Source: Pleodorina starrii (taxonomy: Eukaryota; Chlorophyta; Chlorophyceae; Chlamydomonadales; Volvocaceae). From it: a stretch of DNA of 64,000 nt. The notes below the pieces were generated by a model. It was not told the origin of the DNA. It worked only from the letters and a program-made list of their open reading frames with translations, and did no database searches. The position numbers and the translations under genes were made by a program. This document shows, one piece after another, positions 36,776-46,338 of the stretch. The stretch lies in the NCBI GenBank assembly GCA_030267565.1, contig BRXU01000005.1, positions 1,783,501 through 1,847,500 on the forward strand. Reading direction: 5' to 3'. Numbering within the stretch: position 1 is the first letter of the stretch; each line of letters starts with the position of its first letter.

Positions 36776-37832
36776 CTTTGTCAGTCAACAACAGCTTGGC
36801 ACCAGCTTTCTCTACCCAAACTATAAGAATGTGTGCAAAATTAAATGATAAAACGCCTTAACAATTTCATTTATAAGAATTGCCTACCTCTGTTGCCTAC
36901 AAATCAAGTGACAGCTTGCCTCGGAACCATTTTTCAGTCTTCAGATAGTTGCAACTCCTCTCCTTGTAGTTACAGGGTGCAGTAGTTAACGGCTTGTGGG
37001 TGGCACCCGGACGCCTTTGCCGGTGAAACAGGATCCGGTTGCGCCCGTTGGCACACCGTTTGGACGACTATATCACTAACCGCCGCCTGGCGTCCCGGCT
37101 TCCCGGGGCTCCCGGCAGGTAACAGCTCACACCCAGACATTTCATACCAACACCACCCTCCAAAGTACAACGCTGCGGCATAACACTTCCTGGTGGCCCC
37201 GGATGAATGCGGTTTGCGCTCAGACATCGGGGCCTGACCGGGGCCAAACTGGGGCTACGCCATGGTCTTCCCACGTCATGTGACGCTCGAGGCCGATCAC
37301 GCCGAAATATATAGCAGATTATATTGTTGTTGCGCGGCCCGGTTTTTAAACTCTTGGAAGTTCTGTGCCGAGGGCGCCCGGGAAGTACTTGCCAAGCAAG
37401 GGAAAAGCCGAATGCTTCGAAGCTTCGTGACATCATCTGCAAGATATGTTGCCAAAGGACAGACGGTGGGCCAAGCACACGGGTACCGCCCTCGCCTGCC
37501 CTCGCGGCGGTCACAGGCAGGGTAGAGGCAGAGGGTAGAGGGTACGGGCTCTCCGACAGATAAACCTCATTTCCAGCCCAGGACTCCATCACTCTCTGCG
37601 CGGAATGACACTGATATAAATTAAATGTGAGCGACCCATGTTTATCATCGGGGCGATCAGCCATCTTCGGAGCAGTCGTGACCGCGACCGACACTAGGCA
37701 GTGATGCGTCATCATCTGCACGCGTACAAAGTGCGGTCTATAAAATCTGCGTTCATAAAGAATAGTATTCCACTACCGAGCTTTCATTCCACAGCACGCC
37801 ATCATTATTGGGCTTCTATTTGGTGTTGCAAA
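36776..37832. other. Divergent promoter region, CEP120 and aldo-keto reductase
   Basis: 1057 bases between diverging start codons, relatively AT-rich near 36820-36960. It holds an AAATATATAG string at 37305-37314 and a cacgtca string just before it (37272-37278). These are compatible with promoter elements but unproven. No ORF with a recognisable product. Confidence 0.45.
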
Positions 37833-40800
37833 ATGTCGGGGACAGACGAAGTCGCAGCGTCTCCGCAGCTCCACGACTACACGCACCTAAAGCAGCTTTC
37901 TGAGGAGCAAAAAGCCGAGCTCAAGAGACTTGAGCAGGTGGAGCCCCCCGCGGGCAGCCCAGGCTATCGCGTCATCGACAACCAGCCGAGCGCCAAGCTG
38001 CTCAGTGGCTACAGCATTCCGCTCGTTGGCCTGGGAACATGGTAAAACAAGTGCCCTCTTGAATCCTTTCCGGTTAAAGTCCCGCCTAGCGCTCTCTCAG
38101 CACAGCTGCCAACCAAGCGCCGGGGTCGCGCTGTCCCTTGGACCCGCCGATCACAGGCGCGCTGCTACCAATCCTTGCCAGCGCAACCCAAAAGCCGAAG
38201 ATGATCGTTCAGATAAAGATCTCATCTCATGGCAGTATGGGCGCTTTCCGGGCCTGGGTTCTGGGTCAGGCCAACCGATGCACCACCGCTCGCCTGCGGT
38301 GGCTGCAGCCCGTTGCGGCCCTCGCAGCGCTCATCGCAACTGCGCTGCCCCTAAATCACCTTTTTAGTTCACCTTACAGACTCCTTGCTGTCCCCAACGG
38401 ACTGCTGACATCGTAACAAGTCAACGTTGGGAAGCCGTCCCACTCTTGGGAGGGAACCGGACCTGATCTTACATCCGCTTTACATCCAATGCGCTGCTGC
38501 CCCAGACGTCGGTCTATGCGACTCGCGCCGCGCCCACTCGCCCTCCCTGCTTCCCCTCCCCCGCCCCCCACACCGCCTTCCCGCCTTCCCGGCCCGCAGG
38601 AAGAGCGCCAAGGGTGAGGTGGGCGCCGCCGTCGCGACGGCTCTGCGGATGGGCTACCGCCACATCGACTGCGCTCGAGTGTACCAGAACGAACACGAGG
38701 TGGGTGGGTGGGTGGGTGGGTGGGTGGGTGGGGAGGTGGGGAGGTGGGTGGTAAAAAATGATGCCGCAGCGGAGACGGAGACGGCGTTAGCGAAAGGACC
38801 CCAAACACGAGGTGGGTGGGTGGATGGGTGGGTGGGGAGATGGGGAGATGGGGAGGTGCATCTTAAGACGCCCCACTTGAAACGAAAAACCCCACCGTGA
38901 CCTGTGCGTCACCCGTTCGTGACCTGTTCGTGACCTGTGCATGGCGTATCGCGACCCCCCCCCCCTTGGCCTGGGCCAGGTGGGCGAGGCTCTGTCGGCG
39001 GTGCTGGCTGAGGGGGTGGTGCGGCGGGAGGAGGTGTTCGTCACATCCAAGTTGTGGAATTCGGACCACGAGCCGGCGCGAGTGGAGGCGGCATGTCGGA
39101 AGTCCATGGAGGACCTGAGGGTGGGTGGGTTGGGCGGGTGGGTGTAGTGGGTGGGTGGAAGGGTGTGGTGTGGTGTGGTGCAGAGCGTGGGTGGGCGGGA
39201 TGGTTTGTGGATGGGTGGGCGGGTTGATGGATGGGTGATGGCTGGATGGGACGAGGCTGTGGGGGAAGGGAGCCCTGGTGAGAGTGGGGCCTCTCCGGCG
39301 AAGAGGCGCGAGAGGCAGGGAGGCAGGGAGCGGGATTCGGTTGTATGGGGCCGAAGCGAGCCGAGCCTTTCCAAGCGAGCACGTCTCCCCCTTTTTCTGC
39401 CCACCATTCCACATCGCTGTCCGAGCCATTGATTTCCTCCGGCAGGAAAGGGGGAAGGGCCGCAAGGGCGGGCAGTCAAACCGCCGGCTCCGAAACCATA
39501 CCAACCCCGGCGGCTCGCTCTCCGCTGCGTCCCCCACCAGGTCAGCTACCTTGACTTGTACCTGATGCACTGGCCCGTCACCGGCAACACGGGTCCCGAG
39601 GTGCTGCCCCCCCTGGCGGACACCTGGGCGGCCATGGAGGCACTGGTGGGTGGCGCAGGAGGCACCGCAGCGGATGGGGACAATAATGGTGCAATAATGG
39701 GGCGATAACAGGGCAATAAATGAGGGCAATAATGAGGGCAATAATGGGACAAAAACGGGATAATAATGGGGCAATGACGGGGCAATAACGGGGCAATAAT
39801 GGGTGGTGCCTGGGTATGCCGCCGGCGACATCCACATTTCCACACACACACACACGACCTGGTCCATACGCAGGTGGACAAGGGGCTGGTGCGCACCATC
39901 GGCGTCTCCAACTTCTCTATCAAGAAGCTGGAGCGGCTGATGACCTCCGCCCGGATCAAGCCCGCCGTTGTGCAGGTACGGCACGGCACGGCACACGCTG
40001 CCGTACAATCCCACCCTATATACACCCTACACCAACCGGCGGCCACGTCATTTCTGTGCTGTGCCGTGCCGTGCTGTGCGTTGTGCAGGTTGAGTCGCAC
40101 CCCTACTGGCGCAACGAGGCGCTGCGCGGTTGGTGCGCCGAGCGGGGCATCCACCTGACCGCCTACTCGCCGCTGGGCTCGCCGGACAGCGCAACCATCG
40201 TGAAGAGGGCGGAGGACACGCCCACGCCGCTGAGGGAGGCGCTGGTGGCGGAGGTGGCGAGCAAGATGGGCAAGGACGCCGGGCAGGTACGTGGCGGCCG
40301 GCGGTCTGTGGCCTGTGGCATCACGTGGTCTGGGGTCTGGGGTCTGGGGTGAAGTGCGCTATGTGTGGTGCCGTACACCGGCACTGACATTGTGTTGCGG
40401 GAGCAGCACTAAACCGTGCCAAGTTTCAGGACGGTTTCGCTCCGTCAAGCACAGGTCTCAACAGCAGTGGTCCAGTAATCCTCGCGTAGATTACTCTGCT
40501 AACCAGGCTCCCTTCCAGGGCTTTTATACCCTGTTGCGAAGAAGGCTGAAACGACCTCTGGGATTCCGTACGTTCGAGGACCTTCGTGTCTGTCTAGTTC
40601 GTAAGTCTACTACGTAGCCCTTCGACCGACCTTCGTCGATACGAACGAGGTCTCAGGCGTAGCGCGTTCACACGCTATTTGGTTCTTTATATTCTGTAGA
40701 ACTTCTTCTATTGATCGCGCCGGGAGCGCCTTACAGACTCGACGGGAGTCTTTCGCGTCCCTATTAGGACCGCCCGCCAGTACGCCTACAAGCGGCGTTC

Positions 40801-43800
40801 CTTCGCGCGTCGAAGTCGTAGCAATACCGCGGCATCGAAATATGCCTAAGTATTCACGCTACAACATCTGCCTCCCTTCTCTAGGAGCCTGCGTCCTCGC
40901 GGCGTTCTGGCTGCAGAGCCCAATAGGCTTCGACGAGGGCGCGGTCCTCAAAACTCGAGTCATCAACCCAAGTGTTGTGTTCGTGACCAAAACCCTTCCA
41001 TTTCACCAAGTATCGGTGAAGCACACGCTTCCGAAGCTTACGAGTCTCATGGTCCAGGATCTTCTCAGCCGTCCAAACGGGCCTCGTAGTGTCGGGGTCA
41101 AGTTCAACAGCTTTCGGGGGCTGTACACTACCATCGGAGCGGTAGGGTCTCAACAACGACACGTGAAACACGTTGTGGAATCTGTATTCGGCGGGTAGTT
41201 TCAACCGGGCGGCAACCGGGTTGATCATCTTCTCAATTTCGAAAGGACCAATCCACTTCGGCATCAGCTTCTTCTGCGCGCCACGTTGAGCAGCCAAGTT
41301 CTTCGTATTCAAAAGAACTTCTTGGCCTTCTGCAAACTCAACGTTTCTCCGTTTCTTGTCAACGTACTGTTTCGATCGATCTTGTGCCGCAAGCATGCAC
41401 TGCCTGGCAACAGCAAGACGTTCTGCGTACGTTTCGGCGTAATTCTTAGCAGCAGGGACCGCATCTCCAAGATCGAGGCAGAGTGGAGTCCGCGGATGGA
41501 ACCCATAATTCAAAAAGAAAGGCGAGGATCCGGTCGAGCGATTCTTCAAATTGTTCATCGCGAACTCAGCCGGACCGAGGTATTTATCCCACGAGGTCTG
41601 ATCTGTATCGACATAGTTGCGAAGCATATCGCCAAGTATCCGATTCATCCGTTCGGTCTGTCCGTCAGTCTGAGGATGAAAAGCCGTACTCAAGTTCTGC
41701 TGAGCCCCGACAAGCTTAAACAGCGCGGGCAGGAAAGCACCGGTAAACTTGGAGTCACGGTCGGATACGATTGTCTCTGGTAAACCGTGTAGACGAACAA
41801 CGGCGTCGAAAAATAAGTCGGCAGTCTCTTCTGCATCGATCGTCTTTCTGCATGGCCGCAAGTGTACCATTTTCGTTAAGCGATCGACAAACACCACGAT
41901 AGAGTTGTACCCTTTTCGTGTGTTCGGCAGTCCAAGGACAAAGTCCATGGAGATGCTCTGCCAAGGGCGAGCAGGAACCGGCAACGGGTGGGACAGACCC
42001 GCCGGCTTCCCAGCAGCGGCCTTGTTCCGCTGGCACGAATCGCACATCGCCACAAAGTCGGTAACATCAGCGCGTAAAGTCGGCCACCAAAACTTGCGTT
42101 CAACGAGGTCGATAGTTCGGTCACGACCAGGATGCCCAGCAAGCCGGTCGGAGTGGCACGCTGCGATGATGTCTCGTTTCAAATCGGGGTCGTTCGGTAC
42201 GACAATGCGAAACTCGCATTCGTCCCCCTCCCGTTGAAAGAACCCACGAGGGTGGGACAACAGGCCACGGGTATTCGAGGGATTCTGGAACCACGCGTCA
42301 CGCGCAGTTGCATCCGCAATGCGTTGGAGCAGAGAGCTCGACGACGCATTCTGGCGACGAGTGGTGACCGCGCACAACACCACGACAGCTGCAAGGGACG
42401 GGTGGCGGGAAAGGGCGTCTGCGACGACGTTCAGACGGCCTGGCCTGTAGAGCCATTCGAAATTGAACTGTTCGAGAAATTCTACCCATCGCGCTTGCCG
42501 GCGACTCAGTTGCGCTTGGGTCTTCAGGTACGTCAGCGGGTGGTGATCAGTCACCAGCGTAAACGGTACCGAACTCTGTAGATAACATCGCCACTCCCGT
42601 AGAGCATTCACTACCCCCAAAAGTTCTTGTTCTCCTGTACTGTAATTCCGTTCTGCCGGTGAAAATTTCTTGCTCGTAAAAGCGACCGGGCGCGCGTCCT
42701 GCAGTAACACCGCGCCGGTACCGTTGAGGGAAGCGTCCGAAATCACCTCAAACGGTTTTGAAAAGTCGGGGTAGGATAGCAGCACGTCGCTCGCTAGTCG
42801 AGTTTTCAAATCTGTAAAGGCACGTAAGGCTTGCGGAGGCCACGTGTCTGGCAACCGCGACTGACTGAACAGGTCCGTCAGCGGCGCGACAAGCGAACTA
42901 AAGCCTGCAATAAAGCGGCGAAAGTAGTTCGCGAGGCCCACGAAAGATCGGAGTTCGGAAATGTCACGTGGCAACGGCCAGTTGCGGATGATGTCGACCT
43001 TTTTGGGGTCCATTCGGATTCCATCTGTGCTTACGATGTGCCCGAGGTATTTAACTTCAGGACGCCAGAAATCGCACTTTGAAAGCTTCACCTGAAGCTG
43101 ATGTTTGCGGAGTACGGCGAGCACCAATCGAAGGTGACGCGCGTGCTCTTCGGGGGTTTTCGAAAAGATCAGAATATCGTCGAGGTACACCGTCACGAAC
43201 GAATTCAAGTACGGTGCGAAAATGCGATTCATGGTCGCCTGGAAGGTCGCAGGGGCGTTCGACAGACCAAACGGCAAGACCAGCCATTCGAAGTGTCCCA
43301 GTGGCGTCGTAAAAGCCGTTTTCGGAATGTCGTCTGGATGGATGCGCAACTGGTGGTAACCCGAAGCCAGGTCAAGGGCCGTAAAGAGGGATGCTCCTGA
43401 TAAGCGATCGAGGGTGTCATCAATCCGAGGTAGCGGGTATTTATTCTTCACGGTTATTTTATTCAGTGCACGGTAATCGATGCACATGCGCAGTTCACCA
43501 GTCTTCTTGGCCACAAAGAGGATCGGCGCGCCAAAAGGCGACGTGGAAGGCTGGATAAAGCCTTTCTGTAACAAGTCCTTGACTTGCTTCTCAACCTCTT
43601 CGCGTTCTAAAGGCGATAAGCGGAATTGTGGCCGAGAAACGGGTTGCGCATCCGGTACCAACGGAATGGTGTGATGCACACCTCGATCTGGCGGCAAATC
43701 TGTAATCGGTGCGAAAACATCTGCGAATTCATTCAAAATCTGAGAGAGGTCTGCGTTTGCCGCGACGTCAGGAGGGAGCTCCAGTGCCTGCGGGGGCGCG

Positions 43801-45298
43801 CTGGTGGGTGGCGGTACGGGATTCTCCTTGACGAGCACCAGCAGCGCGCGCGCGTCTTGCTTCTTCAGGTCTCGGAACGCGCGCTTGGACGACACGACCT
43901 GGGCCGATACAGGCGGAGTCTCCATAAGCAGTGCACTCGGCGGGGACGGGGAAGGCGGCGAGGGCTCAGGGGCGTCGACTGCACGAAGTGTTAGGACGCG
44001 ACCTGTGGGTTGGGGCAACTCCAGCGCACACTCAGCCGGCTTCAACACCGCTCTGTGTTTTTTCAGAAAAGTCTGTCCGAGCACCAGATCGGCCGATGCC
44101 GTTAACTTCGGCAACACGAGGAGACGCACCTCGGTTCCGAAAGAACCCATTCGAAGGCGAGCCCGGCACTCGCCGCGCAAAGGTGAGAAGGTGGTATCTG
44201 CTAACCGCACCGGAGCGAAAACTGTTGGCGTAATGGCCAAACCGAGCTTACGAGCAAGGGACTCGGCAATAAAGCAGTGCGTTGCGCCGGAGTCAGGCAG
44301 CACCCGCACTCGGGCTCCACTCAGTTTCGCTGCGAACAAATCAAGGCGTTCATCTGAGTTGAGTGCGCAACAAGTCGGAATCTGAGGTTCGGAGGTCATC
44401 GGCGGGTCATACCACACTTCTAAGGGTTCGGAGATAGCTGGTGGCGCGTCCCAGCCACTGTCAACGGACTTATAAATGTTGCTACCCGTTTCGAACCGGC
44501 GAATTAAGCGCATGCCAGTCAAAAGGCTTCGAAACTTGCCAGGACGAGCAGGTACGACAACGCAAGCGGAAGTGCTCGGTTCGTGTTCTTTGCATCTGCG
44601 ATAATGCTGTAAGTAAGTCGAAATGCGAGACTGTGGTGGATTCAACCACACAGTGTGACCTGAGCAGTCGAGGGACAGGAAAGAGCGAGAAAGTGACCCG
44701 AATTCCTTACATAGGGCATTTCTGCCGGTATCACTCGCCGCTGCGTCCAGCGAAAAGCGACGCCCTATGCTCCGCTCAATCTCAGCAAAAAGGTTCGGGT
44801 CAAAGCGCACACTCTCGTCCGCCCAACTACGTACGCCGCGAATCGGGTTAGCCTTCGGTTTGGCTATCGGGGTCGGGTTCTGAAGCGGCGACGCAATCGA
44901 CATCAACCCAGCATTCCGGTCACTAGTCAGCTGGGCAGCCCGCGGCATCGAAATATGCCTAAGTATTCACGCTACAACACATTGACACTGGCACTGTGTA
45001 CTACATGTACGACGGCTGTACGATCTGTACGACAACACACGCCTGTGCTGCCCCCTGATGCATGGTGCCCCGCCAGGTCCTCATCCGCTGGGCGCTGCAG
45101 CGCGGCACCAGCGCGCTGCCCAAGTCGGTCAAACCCGAGCGGATCAGGTCAAACCTGGACGTGTTCGACTGGGAGATCCCGGCAGATCTGTACGACAAGC
45201 TGTCGCACCTGCCGCACCAGCAGCGCATGGTCGACGGCAACTTCTGGATCAACCCCGCGGGGCCGTACCGCACGCTGCAGGACCTGTGGGACGAGTGA
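37833..45298 (+). CDS. Aldo-keto reductase (AKR superfamily) interrupted by an intronic retrotransposon
   Basis: Seven exons, 37833-38041, 38600-38699, 38980-39120, 39541-39645, 39874-39975, 40089-40286 and 45077-45298, give 358 residues in phase. AKRs are cytosolic (alpha/beta)8 NADPH-dependent carbonyl reductases. The catalytic tetrad is visible as D93 and Y98 ([11 protein letters not shown]), K127 (VTSKLWN) and H160 (LMHWPV). Other motifs are [41 protein letters not shown] and the cofactor-binding [10 protein letters not shown], followed by [14 protein letters not shown] roughly 60-residue hydrophilic N-terminal extension precedes the barrel; upstream in-frame ATGs at 37704 exist but [10 protein letters not shown] has the better context. 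The last intron is 4790 bp because a Ty3 element sits in it in antisense. Donor GTACGT and acceptor CGCCAG are intact, so splicing may still work. Substrate cannot be predicted. Confidence 0.92.
40388..40392. repeat. Target-site duplication, left copy (CATTG)
   Basis: CATTG directly precedes the TGTTGCGGGA start of the left LTR. The same five bases follow the right end at 44980-44984. Five bases is the usual target duplication of Ty3 integrases. Confidence 0.9.
40393..40866 (-). repeat. 3' LTR (474 bp)
   Basis: Starts TGTTGCGGGAGC and ends CACGCTACAACA on the plus strand, giving the 5-bp terminal inverted repeat TGTTG/CAACA. On the element strand an AATATAAAG TATA-like string lies near 40690 and a TGTAA near 40733. 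It directly follows the polypurine tract. Confidence 0.9.
40867..40880 (-). promoter_or_regulatory. Polypurine tract of the retrotransposon
   Basis: AGAAGGGAGGCAGA on the element strand, between the pol stop codon (TAG, 40883-40881) and the first base of the 3' LTR. This is the expected primer site for plus-strand DNA synthesis. Confidence 0.8.
40881..44948 (-). CDS. Retrotransposon polyprotein: Dam-like domain, protease, RT, RNase H, integrase, chromodomain
   Basis: One uninterrupted 1355-residue frame whose ATG (44948-44946) lies inside the LTR remnant. Residues 42-165 resemble phage-type N6-adenine methyltransferases: [18 protein letters not shown] (motif IV position, residues 103-106) and [11 protein letters not shown]. 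The protease active site DSGATH is at 219-224. Reverse transcriptase spans about 440-620, with [14 protein letters not shown] and YLDD at 588-591. RNase H starts near 733 (VISDAS). The integrase zinc finger is [11 protein letters not shown] with CDSC (931-972), and the catalytic triad is D1002, D1063 and E1099. A chromodomain ([19 protein letters not shown]) lies near the C-terminus. The usual gag capsid and CCHC knuckle are absent. The catalytic residues of the enzymes look intact, but without gag the copy would need help from others to move. Confidence 0.93.
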   Translation of the reverse strand: MPRAAQLTSDRNAGLMSIASPLQNPTPIAKPKANPIRGVRSWADESVRFDPNLFAEIERSIGRRFSLDAAASDTGRNALCKEFGSLSRSFLSLDCSGHTVWLNPPQSRISTYLQHYRRCKEHEPSTSACVVVPARPGKFRSLLTGMRLIRRFETGSNIYKSVDSGWDAPPAISEPLEVWYDPPMTSEPQIPTCCALNSDERLDLFAAKLSGARVRVLPDSGATHCFIAESLARKLGLAITPTVFAPVRLADTTFSPLRGECRARLRMGSFGTEVRLLVLPKLTASADLVLGQTFLKKHRAVLKPAECALELPQPTGRVLTLRAVDAPEPSPPSPSPPSALLMETPPVSAQVVSSKRAFRDLKKQDARALLVLVKENPVPPPTSAPPQALELPPDVAANADLSQILNEFADVFAPITDLPPDRGVHHTIPLVPDAQPVSRPQFRLSPLEREEVEKQVKDLLQKGFIQPSTSPFGAPILFVAKKTGELRMCIDYRALNKITVKNKYPLPRIDDTLDRLSGASLFTALDLASGYHQLRIHPDDIPKTAFTTPLGHFEWLVLPFGLSNAPATFQATMNRIFAPYLNSFVTVYLDDILIFSKTPEEHARHLRLVLAVLRKHQLQVKLSKCDFWRPEVKYLGHIVSTDGIRMDPKKVDIIRNWPLPRDISELRSFVGLANYFRRFIAGFSSLVAPLTDLFSQSRLPDTWPPQALRAFTDLKTRLASDVLLSYPDFSKPFEVISDASLNGTGAVLLQDARPVAFTSKKFSPAERNYSTGEQELLGVVNALREWRCYLQSSVPFTLVTDHHPLTYLKTQAQLSRRQARWVEFLEQFNFEWLYRPGRLNVVADALSRHPSLAAVVVLCAVTTRRQNASSSSLLQRIADATARDAWFQNPSNTRGLLSHPRGFFQREGDECEFRIVVPNDPDLKRDIIAACHSDRLAGHPGRDRTIDLVERKFWWPTLRADVTDFVAMCDSCQRNKAAAGKPAGLSHPLPVPARPWQSISMDFVLGLPNTRKGYNSIVVFVDRLTKMVHLRPCRKTIDAEETADLFFDAVVRLHGLPETIVSDRDSKFTGAFLPALFKLVGAQQNLSTAFHPQTDGQTERMNRILGDMLRNYVDTDQTSWDKYLGPAEFAMNNLKNRSTGSSPFFLNYGFHPRTPLCLDLGDAVPAAKNYAETYAERLAVARQCMLAAQDRSKQYVDKKRRNVEFAEGQEVLLNTKNLAAQRGAQKKLMPKWIGPFEIEKMINPVAARLKLPAEYRFHNVFHVSLLRPYRSDGSVQPPKAVELDPDTTRPVWTAEKILDHETRKLRKRVLHRYLVKWKGFGHEHNTWVDDSSFEDRALVEAYWALQPERREDAGS
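44940..44979 (-). repeat. 40-bp remnant of the 5' LTR
   Basis: Identical over 40 bases to 40827-40866, the first 40 bases of the 3' LTR in element order. Homology stops abruptly at 44939, where the coding region begins. The remaining 434 LTR bases, primer-binding site and gag are missing. Confidence 0.93.
44980..44984. repeat. Target-site duplication, right copy (CATTG)
   Basis: CATTG follows the CAACA end of the element and matches 40388-40392. It shows that the right end is the true integrated end and not a later chromosomal deletion breakpoint. Confidence 0.9.
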
Positions 45299-46338
45299 GT
45301 GGACGAGCGACCCGACGGCGACCCGCCGGCGGCGGCGGCGGCGATGACGGCGGCGGCGCTGGGGGCCTGCCGGGTGCCGACAACTTGCGGCTCACCGCTG
45401 CACGTAGAAAAGGACGAGTTCTCCGCATCTGGATCATCCATCTTGACGCCTACTGTCTGAAAAGGGGGACCCGGTCGGGGCATAGCTTCGGAGCTCCAGG
45501 GACTAGGGCGGGGACTCGTTGGAGTTGGGAGTTGGTAAAGTCAGGGGCATGTGCCGACTTTTGCATGTTACGGTGCGTGCCGACGCGCTGCGGTAGTCGC
45601 AGGATGTACGGACAAAGCGGAGAAGGTATGATGGGATGGAATCGTTGGCTGCCATGATGTTGACATGTTGCATGTGATGTACGGTACTCTCAGGGAACCG
45701 ACTGCAACCGACGTAACGGTACACGACTAACTACTTGGTACCCAGTACAGCATCGTCGACTCAACAGAATGCCGAGCAGTATTCCACCCAAGCTTCTACA
45801 GGGCACCATTCCCTCCATTCGAAACTCAACGCCGTTGTCCATCGATGGCGGCTCGTGGTGCTTGGCCCACAAACCAAAGATTCCAAGACACGGTGGGGCA
45901 TGTATAGGGTGTCAGAGCGAGTGAAGCCGGCAGCTTGCCGCAACAACTGCCAAGAGACGAGGAAAACAACACAAAGTTCACAACACGCGCGTCCAATAAC
46001 AGTGCCTTTGGGGTGCGTCGCAACTTCCTCAACAGCTCATCCCGAGCTTTGACTCTATCTCTCGGCTGCCCCTCTCGTCCTGCCAAGTGCCGATCCATCC
46101 CAGGCCCCCAGCTCTTCGGCTTCCGCCACAAACAGCGTCGAAACCATACCCCCCTGAATCCTACCACTCCTACCACTACCGACCTGAATCGAACCGAACC
46201 GAGCAGAACAACCACACCTTCACCTTCATTCGTCGAGCATAACCCGATCTACACACCACACAACACCGTCACACAGCCCAACACAGCCTCCGCCTCAGCC
46301 CCAGTACCGCACGACTGCTGCTGTCACCGCTCTCCCCA
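45299..46338. other. Convergent intergenic region, AKR and SAGA-like genes
   Basis: Contains both 3' UTRs. No recognisable ORF, RNA gene or repeat array was seen, and no TGTAA at the expected positions. Confidence 0.45.

Larger units (their letters stand above)
40393..44979 (-). mobile_element. Ty3/Gypsy chromovirus LTR retrotransposon, 5'-truncated, in an AKR intron
   Basis: A 4587-bp element opposite in direction to its host gene. In element order (right to left) it has a 40-bp 5' LTR remnant, one 1355-codon ORF, a polypurine tract at 40880-40867 (AGAAGGGAGGCAGA) and a complete 474-bp 3' LTR. Ends are TGTTG...CAACA and are flanked by CATTG duplications. The domain order protease, reverse transcriptase, RNase H, integrase, chromodomain puts it in the chromovirus clade. 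No primer-binding site and no gag zinc knuckle are present. An open ORF and an exact 40-bp end repeat suggest a young insertion. Confidence 0.95.

Noticed and set aside
41286..41783. Plus-strand ORF across the retrotransposon integrase region
   Set aside because: Antisense shadow of the intact 1355-codon pol frame, with no similarity to any known protein.
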